Positions 38,871 to 50,000 of a stretch of 64,000 nucleotides of DNA are shown piece by piece (positions within the stretch are counted from its first letter, which is position 1; the number at the start of each line of letters is the position of its first letter). The notes beneath the pieces were generated by a model. The model saw only the letters and a program-made list of their open reading frames with translations. It had not been told where the DNA came from and made no database searches. The translations under genes and the position numbers were made by a program. Origin of the DNA: Brasenia schreberi (taxonomy: Eukaryota > Streptophyta > Magnoliopsida > Nymphaeales > Cabombaceae); the NCBI GenBank assembly GCA_036023115.1, contig JAYKKT010000074.1:9608501-9672500 (forward strand), written 5' to 3'.

Positions 38871-39700
38871 ATGGCGGATCAAAGCAAACAAGTGAAAGGT
38901 TTATACTCAAGTTTTGAAGCATATTCAAGAGAAAGGTTAGATTTCTTTCAAATTATAAATGTTAAACTATATGGCAGAAGTTATCTAGAATGGGTCAGGC
39001 CTATTGAACTTGTAGTTCTTGTAAGATGTAGATGGGATTATCTTACAAGTATTCAGCTACATCCTAAAGAAGGCAGTCCAACCTATTTTAAATGGAGAAG
39101 AGATGATGCTCTAGTATCCTCATGACTGCTATAGTCTGTGATTTCTTCAATTGGAAGAACATTTATGTATTTAGATTCAGCTGCTAATATTTGGAAGGAC
39201 GTATCTGAAACTTACTCTAGAAAGAAGAGTGTTGCAAAGGAGCATGAAATTCTAGAGAAAATTACAAAATCCAGACAAGAAAATCCAACAATTAGTGAAT
39301 ATTATATAGAATTATGTGGTTTATGACATGAACTACAATTCTGCACAAGCATTAAGTGCACTGTATGTTCTAAGGAAAGAAGTGAAGAAGTTGAAAAATG
39401 TAAGGTATTTGGTCTATTATGGGGAGTCTCTTTTGAGTATAAAGTTGTTAAGGTTAATTTGTTGGGAAGGGAGGAACTAACTTCTTTAGGTATAGTTTGC
39501 TCTTGGTTAGAGAGGAAGATAGAAGAGGACTTGAAAAAGAAGATGCCTCTAATCCTGATAAGACTGCAATTCTTGAAAAAAGTCAATATTGATCCAATCA
39601 TAAGAGAGGAGGATTTGGTTCTCGAGGTAGAGTATGTGACAACCTCTTTACTCAAGGAAAAAATTGTGATGCTCTCATTGTGGTAAGAATCTCTATCCAA
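38871..39700 (+). pseudogene. Copia gag (plus-strand element)
   Basis: ORFs at 38871-39125, 39138-39326 and 39459-39686 together read as gag: SYLEWVRPIEL, WRRDDALVSS, YLDSAANIWKDVSETYSRKK, NPTISEYYIELCGL and LGREELTSLGIVCSW. Internal stops separate them. The domain is the same type as the gag at 1191-1577. Confidence 0.8.
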
Positions 39701-40686
39701 AGGAACAATATTGGGATCTAATCAGTAAGCCCAATTTCATGAAGAATAAGGTAAACTACACTAATATCTATGAAAGTTCATTAGAGAGCACAAATATGGG
39801 TACTAGTATTAAATTGTTAAGGCGTATACAGAAATAGCAATCACAGTTTGGTGAACAGGTTTCTATTTCTGAGTCCCAAGACACTAAGCCACTAGATTCT
39901 GGTGGAACTGACCGTATGGTTAGAGATCAAAATTATTTGCCTAATTACCAGTTTCTTTATAACAAGGAACCCATTATATTGGCGAAAGGAAGGTACAAAA
40001 ACTTTTTTGTCACTTACCCTCAGTTTTGTATGTCCCAAGTTTTCTTGCCAACTTGTTATATGTAAGCTTCCTCACAAAACATCTAAATTGTTTAGTTATC
40101 TTTTCTTCTTCTGATTGTTATGAAGACGGGGAGAATCTTTGATCATGATAACTTTAAAAGAGAGACTCAACATCCTTGAAGACCATATGATGACATCCAC
40201 AACTCATACAAACTCTTTCAACCACAACTACTACGGAAGCATAAATTCGATTATAGCATAATCGCTTGGGGCACTTACCTGTGTCAAACATTAGGAGTGT
40301 GATTCTATGTATTTCTCTTGATTCTAATAATGCAGCACTTCATTGTGATGTTTGTTCAAAAGCAAAACATCAAGGTGTTTCCTTTCCTTATAGTGAGTCT
40401 CGAAAGTCACAACCTTTTGAATGAGTTCATTCCAATGTTTGGAGTCCCTGTCCAGTTACTTCTTTAAATGGTCATAAGTATTTTGTTTCTTTCATTAATG
40501 ATTGTACCTGATTCACCATAATTTATTTAATGAAATCAAAATATGAAGATAATATAATCTTTCTCGTTGTTAATAAATTTATTGAAACTCAATTTCATTC
40601 CTCATAATGAATCCTTCATTTAGATAATGATAGAGAATATATGTCAAGTCGATTACAAAAATACCTTCGTAAACATGGGATCATAC

Positions 40687-41837
40687 CAGTGTTATCCGTA
40701 TCGCACCGTATCGTACGATACGGTAACCTATATCGTATGATACGGTACCATATCGTACTATACGGCCCGTATCACCCGTATCGTACGATACGGGCGATAC
40801 GCCCAAAAAATTTTCAAAAAAAAGAATTTCAAAAGTTTTTTTTTTGCAGGTTTTTGGCCTCCCTTCGCCTCTCCTCACTTCCCTATGCTTGTAATTTGGG
40901 TTTATAATTTTATTTATTGAATAAAAATAATTTATAAACAAATAAAAATTGTGACAAAATCATTTTCCTTTCTGTTGCCAACTTTTAGGTATATTTCTGC
41001 TAGCAGTTTCTAATTTCATGAGATCGCAAACAATTAAAAACATTTGATTGTCTCGGTTCATTGAGTGGGCATTTCACAACTTCACTATTTTAAGGTTCAC
41101 CTTATGTTACTTCCATTGAGTTGAATATGATCAACGTGTGTGAGGCTTAACTCAGTCTGTGAAGTGAGAAATGAAGCTCAAGCATTAGTTAAAAAGCTAA
41201 TTATAAGAGAAAAAGGGATATCATCAAGTAATAATATCACATCACTGAGGTGTCATAGAGTCAATAATCAAAGAAATTGAGCTCATTGTTTTGCTCACAT
41301 ATGAAAATTAGCAAATATGACAACTACATGTACAAAGATAGCAGTTTGTTAATTTTGATATATTAGATGAGTGGATTATGGAAGATAACGAAGAAAATGC
41401 ACTCCTAACCGAAGAAGACATTGCATGAATTAATTTGAAGTGCAACAACATCACGAAGGAGATGAAGATTTTCATTTTAAAGCAGAAGGTGATGAGAAAC
41501 TTTGAATCTTTATCAAGTAGAAGATGAAGATTATTTAGTTAATAATCCTGATACAAATTAAAATATGTAAAATGTAAATATATTTCATTTTTTACTTTAA
41601 AATATGTAATTTTGGATCCAATTGTTCAATGTTGAATGTTCAATCTGTGCTAAACTTTGCATTATATGAATTTAAAGCAATTATCAGATTTTTTCAGATT
41701 TTTTTTGGATTTTTACTAATTTTCTTGATTTTTTAAATAATTTTCGTATTATTTTAATATTAAAGGACAATACGATACGATACGCCCATATCGTGGAGCC
41801 CAGCGATACGCGATACGATACGCGTCAGACAACACTG
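40687..41837. mobile_element. hAT-like DNA element with CGTATCG-rich ends (1151 bp)
   Basis: Ends are CAGTGTTATCCGTATCG on the left and, inverted on the right, CAGTGTTGTCTGACG. It is flanked by the perfect 8-bp duplication GATCATAC (40679-40686 and 41838-41845), the hAT signature. About 110 bp at the left and 70 bp at the right are packed with CGTATCG/CGATACG motifs, the sort of subterminal repeats that bind transposase. It interrupts the Copia integrase frame between RKHGI and the downstream NTPQQNG-like segment. No intact transposase is present. An acidic stretch near 41360-41440 could be a remnant of one. A non-autonomous derivative is most likely. Confidence 0.85.
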
Positions 41838-42245
41838 GATCATACACCAAAGTTCTTGTTCAAATACTCCACAAGCAAAATGGTGTTATAGAACGGAAGA
41901 ACAGACATCCTTGAAGTCACTAGAACCCTAGTCATTGGATGTAATTTTCATAAGCCTTATTGGGGTGATAAAGTATTAACATCTATGTATCTCATTAATA
42001 AGGTGCCTAGTATTGTACTAGGCGATAAGTCTCCATCAAGGATTATTAATTCATATGATAAATTATTGCATATTTCATATTGTATCTTTTGGTGTTTCTA
42101 TTATGTTCATATTTACTCACATGTTCGAGATAAGTTGGATCCTAGAGTCACAAAATATATTTTTATTGGATATTCTACTTCTTAAAAGGAATATAAATAC
42201 TATGATCTGGTGCATCGAAAGACTTATATTTTTTTTGGATGTTAC

Positions 42246-44203
42246 TGTAAACACCCTAAATAAATTTTTGTAAAAACACTCTCAATTTTGAAAACCAGCT
42301 TGTTTTGAAACCTTTGCTTTAAAATGAAAATTTTAAATCTTTAAAATAAAGATTTTAAAGATAAAGAAGTTCAAGTTAAAGCTGAAGGGATAAAGCCCAG
42401 AGGATATAAATCAGGCGAAAATTGGGGCGACGGTTGAGCAAAGCCCACTTCAAGCCGGATCAAGTTCGCGAAAGTCAAGCCATGGAGATAGAAAATGGAG
42501 CAAACCGAGTTAAGGCACATCTTCACCAAGTCAAGAAATAGGCTTCATGAAGACGTGGCTCGAGCACACAAGGATACCTGGGCCAAGTCTGACTTAATGG
42601 GTTTGAAGACCGTACCTCGCCAAGCTTTGAAGGTCATGGGTTGCACCAGGAGAAGGCTAGGACGCCCCACATTGTTGAGCTAAATCAAGATTAAGTCAAG
42701 CAAAGTAAGAAGCCAAGAGGAGACGAGCCACAAGGAAACTCAATCAAGACATCACGTTTCACTTGAAAGCATCTAGGGCCTAACCGGCCCTGGCTAGGTG
42801 CACACAGCTTAAACCAAGGACCAACCCACATGGGGTTGGTCCAGCTATGAATGAAGGAGACCACATGAAGACCTTTGGGGCTGGGTTTGAATCATGGAAT
42901 ACCCGCCCCAAGGAAGGGCTTAGAAGAGGCCCCCCTTGGCCTATAAGTAGAGGCCAAGGGGGGGGACGGCTAGGATTGAGTGATTGGCATCTAATCTTGA
43001 GAACTCGGGGCATAGGAGAGCGGTTGCATTCTTGGGGATTTTCGTGAGCTTCCTCTAAGGAAGAGTGGAGAGAGGGGAAGAGAGTGTAGAGAGATAGGCA
43101 AGGGCTGCAAACATTAGAGAGTTTAAGTGAGAAAAGAAGAGAGGAGAAAGGGGAAGGTGAGGGCCGTGAGTCTTAGTTGGAGCCGATTCTTGGAGGAGTT
43201 CACGTAAGTATTCCTCCCCCATTTGTTTCTCTCTATTCTCTTCTTGTGATTCAATTCAAAAGGGGTTGTATTAATGGAGCTTTGTCTCTCCCCATGATGT
43301 AATAAGAAGTAGATGTGTTGTGAATTTTCGATTCTTGCTTATGCACTCTAATTGTTTGTGTTCTTGATTCTACCTCTCTATATGTTATAATCATTCTATA
43401 TCTCCTAATCCCCTCTATGCTTAAGCTAATCTATATGTTTTGATTCCTTTTCCTTCAGCAATTTACTTTGGGATGTTGTGTTGTTGCAATTTAGATTCGA
43501 GTGAGTTTGCATCATGTATGTTTTAAAAACAAAATTATGGATTTCAGCATTCCTCCATACGTTGATTGCTTTATTTTTCATTACTAAATTTTTGCTCTGA
43601 TCATTCTGAAATTTGGCACACATTATCTATACACACAAGCTCACTTTTAATAAAATTTTCAAGAATTTTAGGGGCATGCAACCACGTCATAAAAGGTATG
43701 AAAGATCAGGAAAAATTCTGAAATGTTTCTGTTAATATTATTTTTCTGCAACAGAGCCTCGGTAATCATCTCATAACTCTGTCTATAGTTGTCCAAATTC
43801 GGTGAAACTTGGTTCATTGGAAAGCTGATATCCATAGCTTTCCAAAAAGACCAAGTGCACTAAAATCGAAGCTCTGAGCACCGAGTTACAAATCTATCTT
43901 TGGGTATTTGTATTTCTGTGACATAACAGTTCCAAGTGCCTGAGCAGAAACACTTTTCCGATTTAATTTTGTATCACCATAGCTCCCAAAAATAAAACAA
44001 GTTGGTTTTCAAAATGGTTTCAAAACAAGCAAAGGTTCAACATAACAGTTTCAAAACAATTTTGTATCCATAACTTGAACTTCTTTATCTTTAAAATCTT
44101 TATTTTAAATATTTAAAATTTTCATTTTAAAGCAAAGGTTTCAAAACAAGCTAGTTTTCGAAATTGAGAGTGTTTTTATAAAAATTTATTTAAGGTGTTT
44201 ACA
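42246..44203. mobile_element. 1958-bp element with 132-bp inverted ends and 5-bp duplication
   Basis: Outer ends TGTAAACACC and GGTGTTTACA are flanked by GTTAC on both sides (42241-42245 and 44204-44208). The terminal arms 42246-42377 and 44072-44203 are inverted copies, with five mismatches and no gap by my reading. A partial third copy of arm sequence lies at about 43999-44035. A TATA box, CTATAAGTAG, is at 42941-42950, followed by purine-rich sequence. TG..CA ends and a 5-bp duplication fit an LTR integrated by a retroviral-type integrase (a long solo LTR), but long inverted arms are not an LTR feature. No protein is recognised. It splits the Copia pol frame exactly: without it the frame reads LDVTFFESTHYYS. 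Confidence 0.8.
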
Positions 44204-44899
44204 GTTACCTTCTTTGAATCAACTCATTATTATTCTTCTAAGAGAGAGTCCTCTGGTCCTATAGTAGAATTCACCCGTGTATTTCCTTTAAGTCTCATCG
44301 AAGTAGAATTTGATCTCATAGGAAATGAAAAGATTAATGTTGCTCCTCGGGAAATTCAAACATTGTTCGAGGAGAAAGGAAAGTGGTGAAGCTCCATGCT
44401 CAAGTCAACATAACCAATGACTTCTCAAATTAAGATCAGTTACCTCCAATAATTCCAAAATCTGACCTTCCCATTACTATCTGAAAAGATAAGAGGTCTT
44501 GTATCTTTATCATATTTCTCACCGTCCCTTACCAAAATATTTCAAGAAACTACAAGAAGTTTGTTATGAATGTTGAACTACATCCTATACCTAGAAATAT
44601 GGAGGAAGCTAACCAATCCCCTCAATGGAAGGAGGTCATTTAAAGTGAATTATTACATCGTAAAAGAACAATACTTAGGTAATTGTTGATTTGTCCCTAG
44701 ATAGAAAACCAATGAGTTGTAAGAGGCTATACACGTTAAATTTAAAGTTGATGGAAGCCTTGAACGCTACAAGGCAAGGCTAATAACAAAAAGATATAGT
44801 CAGCCATATGGAATTGACTATAATGAGAATTTTGCTCCAATTGCAAAACTCATAACTATAAGAGTTATCATAAGCCTAATAAAACACAAAGGATAGGAT

Positions 44900-45431
44900 A
44901 TGTGGCAGTTGGATGTGAAAAATACATTTCTAAAAGAAAGTCTCAATAAAGAAATTTATATGGATCTACCTCTAGAATTTAATGATAAGAGACTGACAAG
45001 TAAGGTATGCAAATTGAATAAAGCTATATATAGACTTAAGCAACCTCCAAGAGCTTGGTTCAAAAACTTTAGTGAAGGTGTAATGAATCAGCTTGGGGTA
45101 CCAAACAAACCTGAATGACCATACTTTATTCATCAAAAGGAAGAAGAAAATATATATTTTGATTGTTTATGTAGATGATATTATTGTCATAGAATATGTT
45201 GAAGAGGTAATCAATCTCAAGACAAAGTTCTACAAGCTTTTCTATCTAAAAGATTTGGGCCGACTATGCTGTTTTTTTATAATTGAAGTCTTGTATTCCA
45301 ACAAAGGTGTTTTCTTGACCCAAAGAAAATATACTATAGATTCACTTAAAGATACAAACATTACAGAATTTAAAAGGATTGATATTCCAATGGAGACCAA
45401 TAAAAATTTGCATTTTTGTGATAAACTTTAA
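44900..45431 (+). pseudogene. Copia reverse transcriptase (plus-strand element)
   Basis: ORF 44900-45118 reads MWQLDVKNTFLKESLNKEIY and LKQPPRAWFKNFSEG. After a frameshift, 45093-45431 reads ILIVYVDDIIVIEYVEEV with the YVDD site, then LTQRKYTIDSLKDTNI. The domain is complete in outline but frame-broken. Confidence 0.85.
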
Positions 45432-45523
45432 GAAGATGTGAGCATATACCAAAAGTTAATGGAGAAGTTGATTTATCTTACTATTACCTGTCCAAACATT
45501 CCATATGCAGTGGGAGTAGTAAG

Positions 45524-45829
45524 TGTTGAAGAATATATGTATCTGTTGTTTTTAGTGTTAGTTTTGTAATTTCTGATATTTCAGTATTATTGTAATTGCC
45601 CGTAGTACTAAGAGCATTTTTGTTATTTTCTTTTTTACAACCCATTATATAAGGGTTAGACGTTTTATATTAGGGTTAAGAGTCTGATTAATAGAAAGAG
45701 AAAAAGGGAGGGGAGGCGGCCTCCATTGGAGGTCATGCCCCCCCTTCCGATTTCCCATTTTTTACTCTTCAATGTTATTTAACATTTATCATGTTTAATA
45801 TTTCGTTATGCTACCCATGAATTTCAATA
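45524..45829 (+). mobile_element. Solo LTR (306 bp) inside Copia pol
   Basis: Runs TGTTGAAGAATATATG to ATTTCAATA and is flanked by GTAAG (45519-45523 and 45830-45834). A TATA box (TTATATAAGG) lies near 45645. It resembles Copia LTRs and has no internal coding region. It separates the reverse transcriptase part from the RNase H part (MYAPSKAHINAI follows). Confidence 0.7.
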
Positions 45830-46111
45830 GTAAGTTGGCTGTTGATTTATGTATGCTCCATCGAAAGCCCATATTAATGCTATTTTTTATATATTGTGAT
45901 ATCTAAAGTTCACTCTTGGTTATGGCATTCTATATACTAATAAGGGTCATCTCAATATTGAGGTTTTCTTAGATGTCAATTGGGTTGGATTCCTCGATGA
46001 TAGAAAGTCCATATTACACTTATTGGAGGCAATATTGTTTCATGGAAGAGTAAGAAATAAGTCGTAGTTGTTAGATCTAGTGCAAAAGCTTATAGAATCA
46101 TCACTCAAGGG

Positions 46112-46303
46112 ATGTGTGAGGGACTATGGTTAAAGTCCCTGATGAAGGAGCTGAGAATGGAAACAGGTGGTGTAATTCTTTTTCATTGTGACAGTATTGC
46201 TACTATACATATTGCTAGTAATCCAATTTATCATGAAAGGACAAAACATATTGCAGTTGATTGTCACTTTATAAGAGAGAAAGTGATCAAGAAGGTATTC
46301 TAA
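46112..46303 (+). pseudogene. Copia RNase H (plus-strand element)
   Basis: Reads CEGLWLKSLMKELRMETGG, HCDSIATIHIASNPIYHERT and KHIAVDCHFIREKV, the standard Copia RNase H end. The polypurine tract and 3' LTR follow within 130 bp. Confidence 0.85.
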
Positions 46304-46431
46304 CAAATTTATGTCAAATCTACCAACTAATGTGTTGATATTATAAAGAAAGCTATAAATCAAAGTGGACTAGTACATAACTCAGCAAGTTGGAAGTCAT
46401 CGGTATCTTCCTCCCAACTTGAGGGAGAGTA

Positions 46432-46642
46432 TTGAGAGATATGATGCTGAGGAATACATGTGTCAAGATCTACCTATATCTGCTATATTTCTTTTTAGTT
46501 GATGTTTTTAATTATGTACTAGTGTACAGATATATTAGTCTTTCAAGTTATAAACCCTTATATATAAGTCCGGTAAATAGATTAGAAACCCTAAGAGTTA
46601 TTAAGGAATAAAGTTGTGGCTGGTCCTTGAGTCGTCTTCTTC
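46432..46642 (+). repeat. 3' LTR of plus-strand Copia, end degraded
   Basis: Matches 38291-38510 well (shared GTCTTTCAAGTTATAAA and ATTAGAAACCCTAAGAG). It loses similarity at the expected ..TCTCAACA end, so the right border and target duplication are not recoverable. Confidence 0.8.
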
Positions 46643-47009
46643 GGTGGGATGCCTTGTATGGATTTGAATCTTCCTCTTCTAACAAAAAAAGATTAATCTC
46701 AACAATATCAACCTACAATTGCATTGACTCTTCACAAGAAAAACTGAAGACTTGATTGTCAAGGTAAAATGTCATTCTTTTGGTCCCTAGAATCCACCTC
46801 ATCTTCAGCCAATCAATAAGCTGGCCTTATACTATCAACCCTTGGCTAGGCAAATTTCAAGGCCCGAGTACATAAGGTTCAATTTACGTACTAAAAAGAT
46901 GTTCTAGATTTATGAACAAAAAGTATCACAAATGGAGCAATCAAAGAAAACATATGAATGCATCCGTCTGGGTTCATAAAGAGGAGGGAAAAAAAGGATA
47001 TTCCTATAC

Positions 47010-50000
47010 CTGATAGTTTAACATCACAGGCATGTCCTTGAAAAGTAGGAAGAACTGCCCTTGCAGCCACTTCATCAAGACAGCTGCTTTGCAATTAAGG
47101 ACATGAAACATTTCCAAATGAATAATTTTATGAACTAGGATAATGTTCAATTATTATATTAAAAATAATAGCAAAGACCAACATCATAAAGCATTTATCA
47201 AAAGAAAAAAAAGTTGCATACTCCTGTAGGTGATTCTCCCAATAAATTTGCTGCCAATCTTCACTATTTTGGTTGTGAAGATGTGATACATCTCCAGCTT
47301 CATTTGAAGAATAATCCATGTTCATATGTTTAACACTGTTATGCCACCTTGCATTGAACAATGCCTTCCAAGTTTCATTGAAGATGATTTTTCTCTGAAC
47401 CAAAGTTTCCTTTTGTAATAAAGGAATATCCCTTTGTCGTTCTCCACCATTTGGAGCACGCGTTGACGTAATCTCCTCATGGCAACAACTTATACTGCCA
47501 TCAAATTTTGCACGTTTCCTGGAAGAATTGGAACATTCCCCCTTAATATTGTTCTTGTTACTATATTCTAACGATCTGATACAGGAGAGAATAAGAATTT
47601 ATGGTTAAACAGGAGAACCAATCAACCCAAAAAATAGATGATATAACCTTTTTCACAATATTCCAATATTCACATAAACCAAAGAGTTGATAGGAAAGCA
47701 TAATATAATTGATGAAAATTATTTCACCAGTATCTCCAGGTAGAGATGACAATATATCAACGAACAGAAGAATTGAAGAAATAAATGTTCTCTTTCTACC
47801 AATGAAATGTTTTGCCGCATGATGTAACACAACTACAAATGGCATGACGCCTATAACTTTGAATGCATCAATATTTTACACAGTTATGACCGAAACAGAT
47901 ATAGATAGAAGCATAAGAATTTAAGATCAAGGCAACATTTTTAACAGGCGAGGACCATGTGACCCTAAGAACACTGACAGACAGAGAAACCTTCCTGTAT
48001 GGTCTTAGTGACTTTCCATTAATATGCAGCAATTTATGCCCAAAGAGTGCTAGAGCACTAAGCACGCTTAAGATGGAGCTTAAGCATGCCACTTTTCAAA
48101 TCACTTTATGTCCCTGCCAATGCAGATAAATAGACATTGAAGACATACGTTCAAATGGTGGCAAGAGCACATTGTATATATCCTTCTTTGAGGGAAAAAG
48201 AAACAGTATATTGTGAATGGGGAGACAAGGTTCTCTCCAAATGATCAGGACATAATAAGCTTATTCAAGCCAGGATATAAAAGATGCATGATCCTGAAAT
48301 TTATTGTGTTGGGTGACAGCATATAAGTAGAACATTGTGCTTGTGCATGTGTTATGCACATATATGTGTGTGTGTGTGTGATTAGCTAAATCATTTGCAA
48401 TTGTTCCAAAACATGTTATGAAGTTCTTGTCTTGCAAATTTAAACTAACTGATGCTGAAAATTAACTAGAGAAGAAAAAGCACGTTATGTTGTTTGAACA
48501 CCTAAGATGCATAAATTTTTTATTTGACATAACTCACTGTTTAGTATTTAAACCAAGTTATGCTATATTAAAATAACATGGATTTGCTTCAAAAGCTTAA
48601 ACACAACAATATTAGAACATGGAAAGAGAAATAAAGGTGCATTATGATAATTACTCCATGAATGAGCATACCCTGACAAATGATGATTCCACCAAGATTC
48701 AACATTGAACCACGACAAGCTTCGCTTCCATTTAAAAGTCACAACCACTTGCTATACGCAGCAGAAAGAAATAATCTGAAAGGAGCACCAGAAGCCCGAC
48801 CTTCGCAGATATATAAGCCAATTGTATTGTACACAAGCGCTTAGGAAGACTGCATACTAATACATTCTCTTTAATGATATATTTTCATTCTGCAGATGTA
48901 CCAAATTAACTGCCATGATAGGAGCTATTCTACGGCAGATCATTCCAGTGAAATGTCATGCTTTTGATGCTGTTTGTGCTTTACTTTTCCATCAATTCAT
49001 ACATTTTGGAAATTATCATCTTAGTATGAACCATATATTGGGTCAGGATACATTTCTCACTCAACCGCTGATGTGATTGCAAGGTGAATTATGATGGAAA
49101 ACTGGGATCAAATCCACGTTTTTAGGGAATAGATATAGTCAAGTTATGATGGATTTAAATGGCCGGTTCATAACTGGTCCAGTGGTTTCAACTGGAACCA
49201 AACCGAGCCAAAAACCCGTTGAAATTGGAATCGGAACCAGGCCTGAAATAGAGGACCACCTGGTTTAGTTTTGATTTCATTTCACCTTTTATAAAATCAG
49301 AACCGGAACCGACAGTTTGAATAGACGGTTCCAGTCTTTTTTATTTTTTGATAATTTTCATATTTTTAAAATAAAATTACGGGTTTCATGAAGTTTCTGA
49401 TTCAAACCAAAACCGCCTCAAAGTCAATGGTTATAGGTTTTGGACTAACCAGAACGTTGGTTTGGAATTGTCGGTTCCGATTTACTCAGAACGGAACATG
49501 TTTAACCTTAATGTGTCACACATAGTAATACTTTTGTTTCTTCAATTATATATCGCTTCAAAGCATTTCATTTTGAGCATACATAATGATAATTTATGTT
49601 TCATAAAATATGTAAAACTAGCGGTGACTAAAAGTCCTTGTGGCTAATCCCAATTTACGTGGGATAAAGATTGTTTTTGTGTTGGTTTTCTTCAACAATG
49701 TTTCCATCCCATATTTATGAAATGTTTTTGATAAATTAGAATTGATAATCAATTATAACATATGTACTTGTTTCTTAATGTTAATGTACCACTATATATG
49801 CACAAGAGATGATTTAAGTAATCTGAAAGGGTCAGCCACTTAAGCAGCATTTAAGGGTATTGACAGAATAGGTCATGAAATGATCAGTTATGAGCATTTC
49901 TTTTAACAGGATATGGCAAATAGATCAATTTTAAATCACTAGCAAATACATATTCCCTGGCATCCTACTTATAAAGACACGTAAAATCAAAGTTGGATTA

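Larger units (their letters stand above)
38291..46642 (+). mobile_element. Plus-strand Copia retrotransposon in LRR gene intron
   Basis: 5' LTR 38291-38523, then TGGTATCAG primer site, gag from 38871, a knuckle and protease region (about 39700-40300), integrase (40300-42200), reverse transcriptase (44760-45430), RNase H (46112-46303), polypurine tract AACTTGAGGGAGAG and a 3' LTR (about 46432-46642) whose last few bases are altered. Three later insertions interrupt it: 40687-41837, 42246-44203 and 45524-45829. Removing the first two with one copy of each target duplication restores continuous Copia protein sequence across the joins. Stops elsewhere show the element is dead. It opposes the host gene. 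Confidence 0.9.

Noticed and set aside
38560..38928. 122-codon minus-strand ORF
   Set aside because: Antisense to the Copia leader and gag start.
42495..43047. ORFs inside the inverted-arm element
   Set aside because: Short, on both strands, in the TATA/leader region and unlike any transposase or gag.
47868..48092. Minus-strand ORF HKLLHINGKSLRPYRK as an exon
   Set aside because: No acceptor/donor pair with a suitable phase and no family similarity.
48563..48748. Candidate LRR gene exon (WFNVESWWNHHLSG frame)
   Set aside because: Phases and flanking splice sites do not fit the needed phase 0-to-2 exon, and the sequence does not match the family as I recall it.
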